Translations under genes and position numbers: made by a program
In this document: piece after piece, positions 50,136 through 59,102 of the stretch
How the letters are laid out: each line of letters opens with the position of its first letter
How positions within the stretch are numbered: position 1 is the first letter of the stretch
Assembly: GCA_017557665.1 (NCBI GenBank)
Contig: JAFYYI010000065.1
Location: 62,001-126,000 of the forward strand
Reading direction: 5' to 3'
Length of the DNA: 64,000 bases
Source of the DNA: Muribaculaceae bacterium
GTDB lineage: Bacteria > Bacteroidota > Bacteroidia > Bacteroidales > Muribaculaceae
The notes under the pieces: model-generated
Database searches by the model: none
What the model was told of the DNA's origin: nothing
Seen by the model: the letters and a program-made list of their open reading frames with translations, nothing else

Positions 50136-50711
50136 ATGTTGAACATTGTCATTTTTGGTGCGCCCGGTTCGGGCAAAGGCACCCAGAGCGATAAAATCAT
50201 CGACCACTACAAACTGTTCCATATCTCAACCGGAGACGTGCTGCGCGACAACATCCGCCGCGGCACCGACCTGGGCAAGACCGCCAAGGCCTATATCGAC
50301 CAGGGACAACTCGTTCCCGACGAGCTCATCATCAACATCCTGGCCCAGGTGCTTGACGAGAACAAGGACAATGCCCGTGAGGGCGTCATCTTTGACGGTT
50401 TCCCCCGCACCATTCCACAGGCCGAAGCCCTGGAGCAGCTTCTTGCCGACCGTGGCACGAAGATTGACGCGGTTGTTGGCCTCGAAGTCCCCGAGGACGA
50501 ACTCATTAAGCGCATCCTGTTACGCGGACAGATGAGCGGCCGCTCCGACGACAATGAGGAGACCGCCCGCAAGCGACTGGAGACATATCACAACCAGACG
50601 TCACCCCTCAAGGCCTACTATGAGGAGCAGGGTAAATACCACCCCATCAACGGCCTGGGCGATATCGACGGCATCTTTGAGCTGATCAAGGACAACCTCG
50701 ACAGCCTGTAA
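50136..50711 (+). CDS. adk: Adenylate kinase (short, lidless form)
   Basis: Start chosen at 50136 (MLNIVIFGAPGSGKGTQSDK). The frame extends 18 codons upstream, but this Met places the P-loop GAPGSGKGT at its usual position, residues 8-16. The 191-residue enzyme balances AMP, ADP and ATP. The NMP-binding region ISTGDVLRDNIRRGTDLGK and the FDGFPRTIPQAEAL motif are intact. The LID region is the short form (RGQMSGRSDDNEETARKRL) without the roughly 27-residue lid insert or its zinc-binding Cys residues, as in other Bacteroidetes. It follows hpt. Cytoplasmic; no odd features. Confidence 0.97.
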   Translation: MLNIVIFGAPGSGKGTQSDKIIDHYKLFHISTGDVLRDNIRRGTDLGKTAKAYIDQGQLVPDELIINILAQVLDENKDNAREGVIFDGFPRTIPQAEALEQLLADRGTKIDAVVGLEVPEDELIKRILLRGQMSGRSDDNEETARKRLETYHNQTSPLKAYYEEQGKYHPINGLGDIDGIFELIKDNLDSL

Positions 50712-50740
50712 TCCACCCTCTTGAACCATCAATAGAAAGG

Positions 50741-52084
50741 GTGAGCGACAAAAAAGGACAAGAGAAGCCCAGCCTTTGGGACCGCTTGATGCAGAACGTG
50801 AAGTACTGCACCAGTGACGTGTGGAACGACAGGAGCTCAACATGGACGGTCAAAGCGGTTAAAGTCATCAACCTGAGCATCAGGTCTTTCATGGACCGAG
50901 ACCTGCAGGTGCGCTCTTGTGCATTGACCTACAATACCGTGTTGGCCATCGTCCCGGCGTTGGCAATGCTATTCGCCATCGCACGCGGCTTCGGTTTCCA
51001 GAACCTGCTGCAGAGCGAGCTGTTCCGCTATTTCCCAGCGCAGCGTCATGCGCTTGAAAGCGCGTTGACCTATGTGGACAACTACTTGGCGCAAGCCTCA
51101 CAAGGCGTTTTCGTCGGTATCGGCCTGGTATTCCTGCTGTGGACCTTGCTCTCGCTGATGAGCAACGTCGAGGACACATTCAACCACGTGTGGGGCGTGA
51201 CCACCAAGCGCTCACTGCAGCGCAAGTTCACCGACTATACCGCCTTATTCCTGCTTCTGCCCGTGCTGATGGTCTGCTCGGCTGGCATTACCATCTTCAT
51301 GAGCGACGCGGTGCAACACGTGTTCGGTGACAACGCGCTTTCCCCCATGATGCATCGGCTGCTGGCCTTCATGCCCATCGTCATTTCATGGCTCATCTTC
51401 ACCGCTGCCTATTACCTGGTTCCCAATACCAAGGTGCGCTTCAAGGGGGCCCTGTTTGCCGGCGTGCTGTGCGGCACATTGTTCCAAGCCGTGCAGTGGT
51501 TGTTCGTGACAGGCCAAGTGTATGTGTCGAAGTATAATGCCATCTACGGAAGTTTTGCCTTCCTGCCCTTATTGCTGGTGTGGCTGCAGTTGTCATGGCT
51601 CATCACCCTGGCCGGCGTGGTAATCACTTATGCCTGGCAGAACTTTGACAGCTTTGCCCACCGTGAACAAGTGCAAGGCATGTCCCAGTCCTACTCTAAC
51701 AGCATGGCGCTTGCCGTTCTGGCCCTCGCCGCCAAGAAGTTCAAGAAACGTGAATCGGCGCTCACCCGCCTTGAACTGATCAACGACTACGACATCCCAG
51801 GCCCTCTTGCCGACAAACTGTTGGAGCAGCTCATTGAAGCTGAAATGCTCATCACCGTGAGTAAAGACGAGAAACAGGACAGCAATGACATCGCTTATCA
51901 GCCCGCTTTTGACCCCGATGACATGACAGTAAACACCGCGTCTAATGCCCTCGCTGACACAGGCGACTCACAGTTCATCACCAAAGCCGACACCAAATTT
52001 GCCAAGCTGCATGAGCACATTAAGGAATTGCGCAACAGCCAACAGGCCCAGACCGATGACATCCCGCTGATAGACTTGATCTAA
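50741..52084 (+). CDS. YihY/BrkB-family inner membrane protein
   Basis: Uses a GTG start at 50741, 30 bases after adk; no better ATG is upstream. The 447-residue protein has the six-helix YihY (formerly RNase BN) core over about residues 65-320. It includes RSCALTYNTVLAIVPALAML, GLVFLLWTLLSLMSNVEDTF and NAIYGSFAFLPLLLVWLQLS. The last is the family signature near the fifth and sixth helices. A cytoplasmic C-terminal tail of about 120 residues follows, partly acidic, with a winged-helix-like start (LTRLELINDYDIPGPLADKL). The family is thought to be a transporter or envelope factor; it is not a nuclease. It ends just before tRNA-Leu. Confidence 0.92.
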   Translation: MSDKKGQEKPSLWDRLMQNVKYCTSDVWNDRSSTWTVKAVKVINLSIRSFMDRDLQVRSCALTYNTVLAIVPALAMLFAIARGFGFQNLLQSELFRYFPAQRHALESALTYVDNYLAQASQGVFVGIGLVFLLWTLLSLMSNVEDTFNHVWGVTTKRSLQRKFTDYTALFLLLPVLMVCSAGITIFMSDAVQHVFGDNALSPMMHRLLAFMPIVISWLIFTAAYYLVPNTKVRFKGALFAGVLCGTLFQAVQWLFVTGQVYVSKYNAIYGSFAFLPLLLVWLQLSWLITLAGVVITYAWQNFDSFAHREQVQGMSQSYSNSMALAVLALAAKKFKKRESALTRLELINDYDIPGPLADKLLEQLIEAEMLITVSKDEKQDSNDIAYQPAFDPDDMTVNTASNALADTGDSQFITKADTKFAKLHEHIKELRNSQQAQTDDIPLIDLI

Positions 52085-52202
52085 TACCCGCCACCTCTAT
52101 CGGCAGGTCACTTCAGTCATCGTTCAAATGCTGTTTAGAGTCATCTCACGGCAGGCTTCACAAAAAAAAGATTCAAAAAACGCGTATATCGTCAAAAAGT
52201 AG

Positions 52203-52210
52203 TATCTTTG
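52203..52210 (+). promoter_or_regulatory. -7 box upstream of tRNA-Leu
   Basis: TATCTTTG lies 20 bases before the tRNA 5' end. No good -33 element is present, which is not unusual for strong stable-RNA promoters, but the call rests on one box. Confidence 0.45.
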
Positions 52211-52230
52211 CAGCCGAAACCATACCGCAT

Positions 52231-52315
52231 GCCTGAATGGTGGAATCGGTAGACACGAGGGACTTAAAATCCCTTGGCCATTGCGGCCGTGTGGGTTCAA
52301 GTCCCACTTCAGGTA
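52231..52315 (+). tRNA. tRNA-Leu (anticodon UAA)
   Basis: An 85-base cloverleaf with the long variable arm expected of Leu. The acceptor stem GCCTGAA pairs with TTCAGGT (one G-U). The anticodon stem AGGGA/TCCCT encloses loop CTTAAAA, giving anticodon TAA. GGGTTCAAGTCCC is the T arm. CCA is not encoded. Confidence 0.97.
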
Positions 52316-52322
52316 CAAGAGA

Positions 52323-52364
52323 GCGGACCGACAATCGATTGATTGCCGGCCCGCTTGTCTTTTT
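52323..52364 (+). terminator. Terminator after tRNA-Leu
   Basis: GCGGACCGACAAT and ATTGCCGGCCCGC form a stem with internal mismatches, followed by TTGTCTTTTT, 8 bases after the tRNA. Confidence 0.75.
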
Positions 52365-52390
52365 CTGGCGCCACAAGGGCGGTCTTCAGG

Positions 52391-53911
52391 TTATTTCATC
52401 ACTTCAACGATGGCCTTGCCCAAGCGGTCAACGATATCGCTGGCAATCATGCCATAGGTGCCGTGCTCCTGAGCGGCGAGGTCACCGGCCAAGCCGTGCA
52501 GATAAACACCGAGGACAACCGACCAGTCGGCAGGATAATTCTGCGCGATGAGTGCACCAATGACACCCGTGAGGACGTCGCCACTGCCTGGCGTTGCCAT
52601 TCCTGCATTACCACTGCTGTTGACATAGATCTTGCTGTCGGGACGCACTGTCATCGTGTAGTGTCCCTTGAGCACGATGGTGATGTTATAGATCTTGGAG
52701 ACATCGAGGGCTTTCTTGAGGCGCTCCTCGTCGGTGTTATGGTCTCCAAAGAGGCGGTCAAACTCAATGGCATGGGGCGTGATGATAGAACGCGGCGGGA
52801 TGCTCCTGAGCAACGAAGGACGACGGGCGATACAGTTGAGGGCATCGGCATCAAGCAGGCAGGGGCGCTTGAAGTTCATGATGAACTGGTGCACCGCTTC
52901 AAGAGTCTCGTCGTTAGTGCCAATGCCAGGGCCCAGGGCCACGACACTGTAGGTGTGGTGCAGGTCGATAGCCGTAGTCATGATCTCGTTGCGGTCGGGC
53001 TCAAACAGAGCCTCAGGAACCGCTGTCTGCAAGACTTGATAACCACACCTTGGTGCGTGAACTGTCACCAGACCTGCCCCAGCGCGCAACGCTCCACGGG
53101 CTGACATCACAGCGGCACCCATCATGCCGTAGCTGCCGGCGATGAGCAACAATGTGCCATGGTCATACTTGTTGCTGAAGGGATTGCGCGGGCGCATCAC
53201 GTCATGGACATCCTCGCGCTCGATGAGATAGAAGTCGGTCGGCATGCGCGCCACGCTCTCTCGGTCGAGTTCGATGTCGAGCACCTTGCACTCACCCACA
53301 CAGTCGGCATTCTCGGCAAAATAGAAAGCCAGTCGTTTGCTCTGATAGGTGAGCGTGAGGTCTGCGCGGATGATATTGCGGCGGTCATTGCCCATATTCC
53401 ACTCGCCGAACATTCCTGAGGGGATGTCGATGGACACTACATAGGCATCACTCGAGTTGATGTACTGCACCAGAGCAGTGTAACCGCCCTTAAGGGGTGT
53501 ACGCAGTCCATTGCCGAACAGGCCGTCAACAACAACGTCGTTCTCGGTGAGTTCGGGGGGATTGAAGTTCTGAATTACCTCAATGAAATCGATGTCATCG
53601 CCCACCGTCTGCAGCAAGCGGTCACGGTTGGCAAGACAACAAGGCGAGAGCTGGGCTGACTTGATGTTGAACAGATAAACCTCGGGACGGTAACCCTGTT
53701 CATACATCATTCGGGCAACAGCAAGGGCGTCGGCACCGTTGTCACCGGGGCCGGCAAAAAAGACGAAACGCTTGGAGGTCCTCCAGCGTGATATGAGTTC
53801 ATAGGACACTGCCGATGCGGCTCTCTCGATCAGGTCAAGCATCTCAATGCCTTCCTTTTCAACGGTTCTATCGCCGATGCGACGCAGTCCATCGTTGGTA
53901 AATATCTTCAT
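52391..53911 (-). CDS. nnrDE: Bifunctional NAD(P)H-hydrate epimerase / ADP-dependent NAD(P)HX dehydratase
   Basis: A 506-residue repair enzyme that converts damaged (hydrated) NADH and NADPH back to usable cofactor. The N-terminal epimerase (YjeF_N, about 1-215) shows IERAASAVSYELI and FAGPGDNGADALAVARMM. The family GxGNNGGDGLVxAR loop has some changes but its Asn and Asp are kept. The C-terminal ATP/ADP-dependent kinase-like dehydratase (about 225-506) has GTLLLIAGSYGMMGAAVMSA, CLLDADALNCIA and the anion-hole motif TPGSGDVLTGVIGAL. Fusion of both activities is usual in bacteria. A -7-like box TAACTTTG (53953-53960, minus strand) lies upstream. It faces away from CotH. Confidence 0.95.
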   Translation of the reverse strand: MKIFTNDGLRRIGDRTVEKEGIEMLDLIERAASAVSYELISRWRTSKRFVFFAGPGDNGADALAVARMMYEQGYRPEVYLFNIKSAQLSPCCLANRDRLLQTVGDDIDFIEVIQNFNPPELTENDVVVDGLFGNGLRTPLKGGYTALVQYINSSDAYVVSIDIPSGMFGEWNMGNDRRNIIRADLTLTYQSKRLAFYFAENADCVGECKVLDIELDRESVARMPTDFYLIEREDVHDVMRPRNPFSNKYDHGTLLLIAGSYGMMGAAVMSARGALRAGAGLVTVHAPRCGYQVLQTAVPEALFEPDRNEIMTTAIDLHHTYSVVALGPGIGTNDETLEAVHQFIMNFKRPCLLDADALNCIARRPSLLRSIPPRSIITPHAIEFDRLFGDHNTDEERLKKALDVSKIYNITIVLKGHYTMTVRPDSKIYVNSSGNAGMATPGSGDVLTGVIGALIAQNYPADWSVVLGVYLHGLAGDLAAQEHGTYGMIASDIVDRLGKAIVEVMK

Positions 53912-54267
53912 TATGATTGAGTGATTTTCAAGTTTTTGTTTAATTGAGCCAACAAAGTTACTTCTTTTTTAGCGGATAGGAGACAAATAAAAAAGAAAAT
54001 CTCAAGAAAAAAATCTTAAAAATTGTAATACCAGCCACAGCGTTTCTTAACGTGCGTTTGCGCACCCCAAAACCATGCGACATTGACACCGAGACAGGCC
54101 GTTAAAGAGATGGGGCTGAGAGCACGCGAGCAGACAGCACAAGCAGACCGAATCAACCTATTTTTCGGGTTTCTCGTTGAAAAACACGCTCAAACGCAAC
54201 TAGATAAGAACTTTTTTACTACCTTTGCGGCCAAATTAACTACTAACATAAAAAACGTAAAATTGTA
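53912..54267. other. Divergent intergenic region between nnrDE and the CotH-like gene
   Basis: It contains -7 boxes for both flanking genes: TAACTTTG on the minus strand (53953-53960) and TACCTTTG on the plus strand (54220-54227). Neither has a well-spaced -33. No ORF, hairpin or repeat was convincing in the remaining 240 bases. Confidence 0.5.
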
Positions 54268-56013
54268 ATGAAGAAACAGTTACTTCTTTCCATGGCAATC
54301 GTGTTGACAGCACTGATGTCGATGGGGCAGACCCTGAACATCGGTGGTCACCGAGCACCGCTGGACAGTTTTTATCACTTGTGGTTATGCAGCGTGCCCC
54401 AATCAACGTTCGGCACCGACTACAGCGCCAGCGTGAACTTCGATGAGGAGCTGACCGAACTGTTCATTGACAGCATCGCCGTGAATGACGGCGACACCAT
54501 CGTTTTTGAGAACATCGAGGGTGGCAAACTCTACCCGGTGACTGCCCAGATGGGTGACAGCCTGATCACAGGTGCCATCACCTTCACTTGGCTTCCTATC
54601 GTGGAGCTCTATGGCAATTTCAACGCTTATTACCATCCAGCCTACGTCATCGTCAGCGAGCCTGACTCTGCCTATGCCGAGCCGATTAAGGCCAAGGTGA
54701 AGACCCGCGGTGGCGCTACCGACGCCAACGGTAAGCACAAACGCAACTACCGCATCAAGTTCCAGAATGAGGACAGTGCCAGCACTAAACTGAACAAACG
54801 CTTCTTCGGCTTGCGCAACGACAACAGCTGGAACCTTGACGCAGGACAGATGGACTTCCTGCGCGTCCGCAACCGCGTGAGCACCGATCTGTGGCTCGAC
54901 ATGGCCCGCAAGCCCTGGTACAGCGACACCGTGGCTAACGTGCGCAATGGTTCACGCGGCCAGATGGTCGAGGTGATGCTTAACGGCGAGTACCGTGGCA
55001 TCTACAATATGTGCGAGCCCATCGACCGCAAACAGTTAAAACTCAATCGCTACGACACCGAGAACAGGGAATACCACGGTATGCTTTACACGGCTTATAC
55101 TTGGACAAAGACCGTATCGATGAGCGAGCCTTCTTCCAGTTTCAATGTGACAAGGTGGGACGGTTTCGAAGCCAAATATCCCGACTATGACGAAATCAAG
55201 CGCGTGAACTGGAAACCTTTGCGCGAAGCCGTTTGGTTCGCAAACCGCGCCGACAAGGACTCTGTACTGTTCGCCGACAGCATTGGCGTTTACTTTGACA
55301 TGCCCGTCATGGAGGACTACTTCATCTTCATTGTTGCCCTCCAGGCATTGGATAATGAGAGCAAGAACATCTACTACGCCTGCCGAGACATCGCCGAGGA
55401 TCCTCGATTTACTATGGTTCCCTGGGATCTTGACATCTGCTTGGGACAGAACTACGCTCCCGGTGTCAACATCCCCGATATGGTGAAACCTGAACAAAAA
55501 ATCGAATGGATTAGCCATCTGCCCATGGTGAACATGTGGAACAACATGGATTATCGCCGTGAGATTATCGCACGCTACAAGGAACTGCGTGAGACCGTGC
55601 TCAATACCGACAACCTTGTCAATCGTTACCGCGATGCCATCAACGAACTCGAAAACTGCGGTGCAGCCGAGCGCGAAGAGGTTCGCTGGAGTGGTGACTC
55701 GGATTTGGCCAGGAAGAAACTCGATCTGAGTGCTGAAATGGACTATGTGGAGGATTGGATCCGTCGCCGCATGGACTTCATTGATGAGAACGTGTTCATC
55801 GAGGACTACAAGCCCGACATTCCCGATACTGAGTATCTCATTGGCGACGTGAACGGTGACGGTGAGGTCAATATCGCTGATATCAATGCCATCATTGACA
55901 TCATCCTGGGTGGTTCCGCCGATGAGGGTACGTTGAAACGCGCCGACGTCAACAACGACAACGAGATTAACATTGCCGACGTCAATGTAGAAATCGACAT
56001 CATCCTCAGCTAA
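54268..56013 (+). CDS. Secreted CotH-like kinase-fold protein with C-terminal dockerin
   Basis: A 581-residue exported protein (signal peptide through MSMGQ). Residues about 135-470 form the CotH domain. Visible are VKTRGGATDANGKHKRNYRI (phosphate-loop region), LDAGQMDFLRVRNRVSTDLW, GEYRGIYNMCEPIDRKQLKL and the metal-binding VPWDLDICLGQNYAP. CotH of Bacillus is a protein kinase that phosphorylates spore-coat protein, so an exported kinase activity is possible. The C-terminus holds two full dockerin Ca loops (GDVNGDGEVNIADINAIIDI and ADVNNDNEINIADVNVEIDI). It stands alone between nnrDE and tRNA-Lys. The target protein is unknown. The domain calls are firm; kinase activity is inferred from the family. 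Confidence 0.93.
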   Translation: MKKQLLLSMAIVLTALMSMGQTLNIGGHRAPLDSFYHLWLCSVPQSTFGTDYSASVNFDEELTELFIDSIAVNDGDTIVFENIEGGKLYPVTAQMGDSLITGAITFTWLPIVELYGNFNAYYHPAYVIVSEPDSAYAEPIKAKVKTRGGATDANGKHKRNYRIKFQNEDSASTKLNKRFFGLRNDNSWNLDAGQMDFLRVRNRVSTDLWLDMARKPWYSDTVANVRNGSRGQMVEVMLNGEYRGIYNMCEPIDRKQLKLNRYDTENREYHGMLYTAYTWTKTVSMSEPSSSFNVTRWDGFEAKYPDYDEIKRVNWKPLREAVWFANRADKDSVLFADSIGVYFDMPVMEDYFIFIVALQALDNESKNIYYACRDIAEDPRFTMVPWDLDICLGQNYAPGVNIPDMVKPEQKIEWISHLPMVNMWNNMDYRREIIARYKELRETVLNTDNLVNRYRDAINELENCGAAEREEVRWSGDSDLARKKLDLSAEMDYVEDWIRRRMDFIDENVFIEDYKPDIPDTEYLIGDVNGDGEVNIADINAIIDIILGGSADEGTLKRADVNNDNEINIADVNVEIDIILS

Positions 56014-56053
56014 CCGGCATCACAACCGATAACGACTTTTGAAACTAACAGCC

Positions 56054-56096
56054 CGACGGGCGCCAGCAATTTAACGCTGACGCCCGTCGCTCTTTT
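56054..56096 (+). terminator. Terminator of the CotH-like gene
   Basis: A 14-bp stem (CGACGGGCGCCAGC with GCTGACGCCCGTCG, one mismatch) followed by CTCTTTTT, about 40 bases after the stop. Confidence 0.88.
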
Positions 56097-56231
56097 TCAT
56101 TGCAGTTTTTCTATCAGAAATCATACAGTACCGCACAAGACCACACAACTCTCAATAGGAAAACACATATAAGATAAAAAACCAACGCAGCCACGACATC
56201 GTCGCGACTGCGTCTGAGAGATTCGGTTGAG

Positions 56232-56304
56232 TGATTCGCGTGGGGCTCGAACCCACGACCCCATCCTTAAAAGGGATGTGCTCTACCTGCTGAGCTAGCG
56301 AATC
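56232..56304 (-). tRNA. tRNA-Lys (anticodon UUU)
   Basis: A 73-base cloverleaf on the minus strand. Acceptor stem GATTCGC/GCGAATC pairs perfectly. The anticodon stem CATCC/GGATG encloses loop CTTTTAA, giving anticodon TTT. The T arm has GGGTTCGAGCCCC and the D arm GCTCAGCAGGTAGAGC. CCA is not encoded. Confidence 0.97.
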
Positions 56305-56319
56305 TCCCAAAAAGCGGTG

Positions 56320-56351
56320 CAAAGGTATAGCTTTTTTCTATACCAGCCAAA
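56320..56351 (-). promoter_or_regulatory. Promoter of tRNA-Lys
   Basis: On the minus strand, TTTG (56348-56351) is followed after 20 bases by TACCTTTG (56320-56327), a consensus match 15 bases before the tRNA. Confidence 0.75.
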
Positions 56352-56533
56352 TTATTTGGTCGTTTTTTGTTTTCAGCACACCTAATGTTGACATCACGCT
56401 GTGACCTATAGAGTCATCAGACACACATCTTGTCAGTTCTCTAAACGCCATTAATCCAACCATAGTCCGGAGCAGAAACTCAACAACTTTCCATACTTAA
56501 GGGAACTTGCAAACGGTGTGCGAATCCCTCACT

Positions 56534-57994
56534 CTATGGCTCAGCGGGTGATGACGCCTGCCCTTGTTCAGACCCGGCAGAAGCTTTAGGAGCCTCTTCG
56601 CGGGCTTTCTCTTGCTTTTTTTCGTTATTCTTTTTATCAGACTTATTCTTGCTTGATTTTGACTGTCCAGACGCAGACCTACGCTTATAGTCTCCATCGT
56701 GTTGAGTGAGGAAACGGCGGTAGTTCTTTATCGAGGTAGGATTATAGAGCGCATACACGTTGTTGATGAATACGAGATCGGTAATCCTATTCTCTTTAAC
56801 ATACTGGATAAGATTCTTGGTGAAATATCGATTGTCAACCACATGAATCTCGTCAAACGAATAGAACAGATAGGCAGGAGGCACATTGCCGTAGCTATCC
56901 TTGATAATCAACAATCGGCGACCACTCCGGAGTGATGTCTGCACCTTCACCAAGAATTGATCACCACCCATGAAGATTTCATAGGACGCATTAGGCCTGT
57001 TCGGGAATTCAAAGAAGAACTTGCTCTTGTGAGGGGCTGTCTCGCTTATCACTTGGAAATTCCTGTTGACCCGATAATCAACTGTCGTTACCGTGTAATT
57101 GGTGTCGGTGGGTTCCCAGTAAATAAAGTCCTCAGGAGACTTTTTCAGCGACATGTCCCTGGTATAGTGGAACATTGAGCCCACATAGCCATGAATGACT
57201 TTCTGCACATAGCCGTCTTTCAGCTCTTTGAACGGAACCTTAGCCACCCGTGCAAACTCGCGTGTTGCATAGAACGCCCCCAGAGGCGACCAGTGATGGT
57301 CGGTGCGTAGATAGATGTTCTCTCGGGTGTGTGCTCTCAACGCAGCGTGAGCATCAACGGGAATCACGTCTTTGAGATGCCTGTGAGCATTCTGAATGGT
57401 TGGCAATTCAGGCTTTGAGTACTTTTGGGCATTTTCAGGCAAATAAAACTCTGTTGCGATCGGGACAATCATAACATAAACCTTCACGCCAGGCCCCAAA
57501 GAATCTTTGACCTGATTCACAGCATTGGCCCAATCAACACCACCTCGTTCATCACCGCCATAGCACATGAGGGCCCTTACATTAGGAACTTCACCAACAA
57601 TGAGATTTCCCGATGTGGCCACCTTGGCGATGTCATTGGCATTAGGATTGAAGCCATCATCGCCTTTATCAATCTCAACCTCTTCTTCCTGGGGCTTGTC
57701 ATTGCTGGCATGGAACTTCATGTTGTTCTTGCCCACATTGAGCGACAACCAGTCCTTGACCTGCATGCTCATGTACATGAACACGTCACGATAGGGTTCT
57801 GTGTCGCTGAACCATGACGAAATGCCGTTGGTAAAATCACCGCTCTTGAGGCTCTCGAAGGAGTACTTCGGGAACAAAGCCAAGTCGCGGTTTTCGAGTT
57901 TTGAATACGTGCTGCGGGGCAACGTGTCAAAAACCACTGCAAATGCCAAGAAGACCGTTGAGATGATGATGATATACAGTTTGTTTCTTTTCAT
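56534..57994 (-). CDS. DHHW-motif (AlgJ/AlgX-like SGNH) protein of the acylation operon, copy 1
   Basis: A 486-residue protein with an N-terminal membrane anchor or signal (LYIIIISTVFLAFAVVF). Residues about 125-430 form the AlgJ/AlgX-type SGNH-like domain with the DHHW motif at D232-H233-H234-W235 (RTDHHWSPLGAFYA). KVYVMIVPIATEFYLPENA and LLIIKDSYGNVPPAYLFYSF are the conserved strand and Ser-Tyr-Gly motif of the family. Such proteins pass acetyl groups onto exopolysaccharide with an MBOAT partner. The last 50 residues are low-complexity Ser/Lys/Glu (SGQSKSSKNKSDKKNNEKKQ), unlike copy 2. It ends the operon MBOAT-DHHW-DHHW. The acceptor polymer is unknown. Confidence 0.9.
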   Translation of the reverse strand: MKRNKLYIIIISTVFLAFAVVFDTLPRSTYSKLENRDLALFPKYSFESLKSGDFTNGISSWFSDTEPYRDVFMYMSMQVKDWLSLNVGKNNMKFHASNDKPQEEEVEIDKGDDGFNPNANDIAKVATSGNLIVGEVPNVRALMCYGGDERGGVDWANAVNQVKDSLGPGVKVYVMIVPIATEFYLPENAQKYSKPELPTIQNAHRHLKDVIPVDAHAALRAHTRENIYLRTDHHWSPLGAFYATREFARVAKVPFKELKDGYVQKVIHGYVGSMFHYTRDMSLKKSPEDFIYWEPTDTNYTVTTVDYRVNRNFQVISETAPHKSKFFFEFPNRPNASYEIFMGGDQFLVKVQTSLRSGRRLLIIKDSYGNVPPAYLFYSFDEIHVVDNRYFTKNLIQYVKENRITDLVFINNVYALYNPTSIKNYRRFLTQHDGDYKRRSASGQSKSSKNKSDKKNNEKKQEKAREEAPKASAGSEQGQASSPAEP

Positions 57995-58006
57995 TTTGCA
58001 ATGATC

Positions 58007-59083
58007 TTATTGGTCAAGGTACTTCAACAGTCCTTTGCTGATTGAGGGTGTGCAAGCATGCACAATGTTGTTACAGAACAAGATGTCGGTCACCTTGTTG
58101 CCAGTCACAAACTCCCTCATGTTGGGCGTGAAATACCTCGAGTCAACGACAAATATCTCTTCAAAGGAATAGAACAGATAACCTGGAATGGCGTTACCGA
58201 AACTGTCTTTCACAAGCATCAGGCGACGTCCGTTCTTGGTAGAAGTGGTCACATGGGTGATATTGTAGTCTCCTCCAAAGAAAGTCAGATAGGCTGAGCC
58301 ACTGCCATCCTTATAGTGGCGGAAAAACTTCACGCTGTCCTGCTCTTCCTCACTGACCACGTTGCGACGCGACTTGTCGAGCGTGTACACCACTTGATTG
58401 GTCGTGTATTCCACGCCCTTGGGGGTATAGTACACGAAGTCCTCGGCAGCATCACGAAGTTTCTGGTAACCCGAGAAACGCGGCATGGTACCAACGAAGT
58501 CATGCGTCACATGCTCCTCATAGGAACTCAAGTCACGGAAAGGCACCTGTGCAGCCTTGGCAAATGCTTGGGCGGCATAGAAGGCTCCGCGAGGCAGCCA
58601 GTGGTGGTCGGTATGGGAGCAGATGTTTTCGGTGACATGCTTGCTGAGCGGCGTGTAGCAATCTACAGCGATTACCTGATCCAGCAACTGGCTGTAGAGT
58701 CGCTCGATGGTCGGACGCTCACTCTTGATATATCCCTTCTCAACGGCCTCAACAGGGCTGTAAAACTCCCCATTGGTCGGTATCATCATGCAGTACACAT
58801 TCACGCTGTCACCGAAGGCCTGCTTGTAGGTGTTGACCATTTCAGCATAATTCTGGCCCGTAGCGTTGCTCGTGAAGCACTCAAATCCGCGTTGGTCGGC
58901 GCCACTGCCCACAATCAGATATCCCTTGGAAAGATAAACGTATTCCTCGTCGGGATTCACCTCATTGGTGTATTCAGCCAATTGACGGGTACCGGGACCT
59001 TTCACGATGACACGTGTCTGGGCACTGGATGCCATGGCAAACAGTGTCACTATTGCTGCTATAAAGATTTGTCTTGATTTCAT
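58007..59083 (-). CDS. DHHW-motif (AlgJ/AlgX-like SGNH) protein of the acylation operon, copy 2
   Basis: Start chosen at 59083 (MKSRQIFIAAIVTLFAMASS), which gives a signal peptide and a 20-base gap from the MBOAT stop; the longer frame to 59140 overlaps that gene. The 358-residue product has D159-H160-H161-W162 in SHTDHHWLPRGAFYAAQAF and the motifs VNVYCMMIPTNGEFYSP and LMLVKDSFGNAIPGYLFYSF. It is a paralogue of the gene 12 bases downstream, lacking that gene's Lys-rich tail and N-terminal anchor region. Two DHHW proteins with one MBOAT suggests two steps or two acceptor sites in surface polymer O-acylation. Confidence 0.92.
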   Translation of the reverse strand: MKSRQIFIAAIVTLFAMASSAQTRVIVKGPGTRQLAEYTNEVNPDEEYVYLSKGYLIVGSGADQRGFECFTSNATGQNYAEMVNTYKQAFGDSVNVYCMMIPTNGEFYSPVEAVEKGYIKSERPTIERLYSQLLDQVIAVDCYTPLSKHVTENICSHTDHHWLPRGAFYAAQAFAKAAQVPFRDLSSYEEHVTHDFVGTMPRFSGYQKLRDAAEDFVYYTPKGVEYTTNQVVYTLDKSRRNVVSEEEQDSVKFFRHYKDGSGSAYLTFFGGDYNITHVTTSTKNGRRLMLVKDSFGNAIPGYLFYSFEEIFVVDSRYFTPNMREFVTGNKVTDILFCNNIVHACTPSISKGLLKYLDQ

Positions 59084-59102
59084 ATGCTTGTCGTTAACTC
59101 TT

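Noticed and set aside
54053..54267. Short plus-strand frame before the CotH gene (61 codons)
   Set aside because: It has no recognisable features and overlaps the CotH promoter region.
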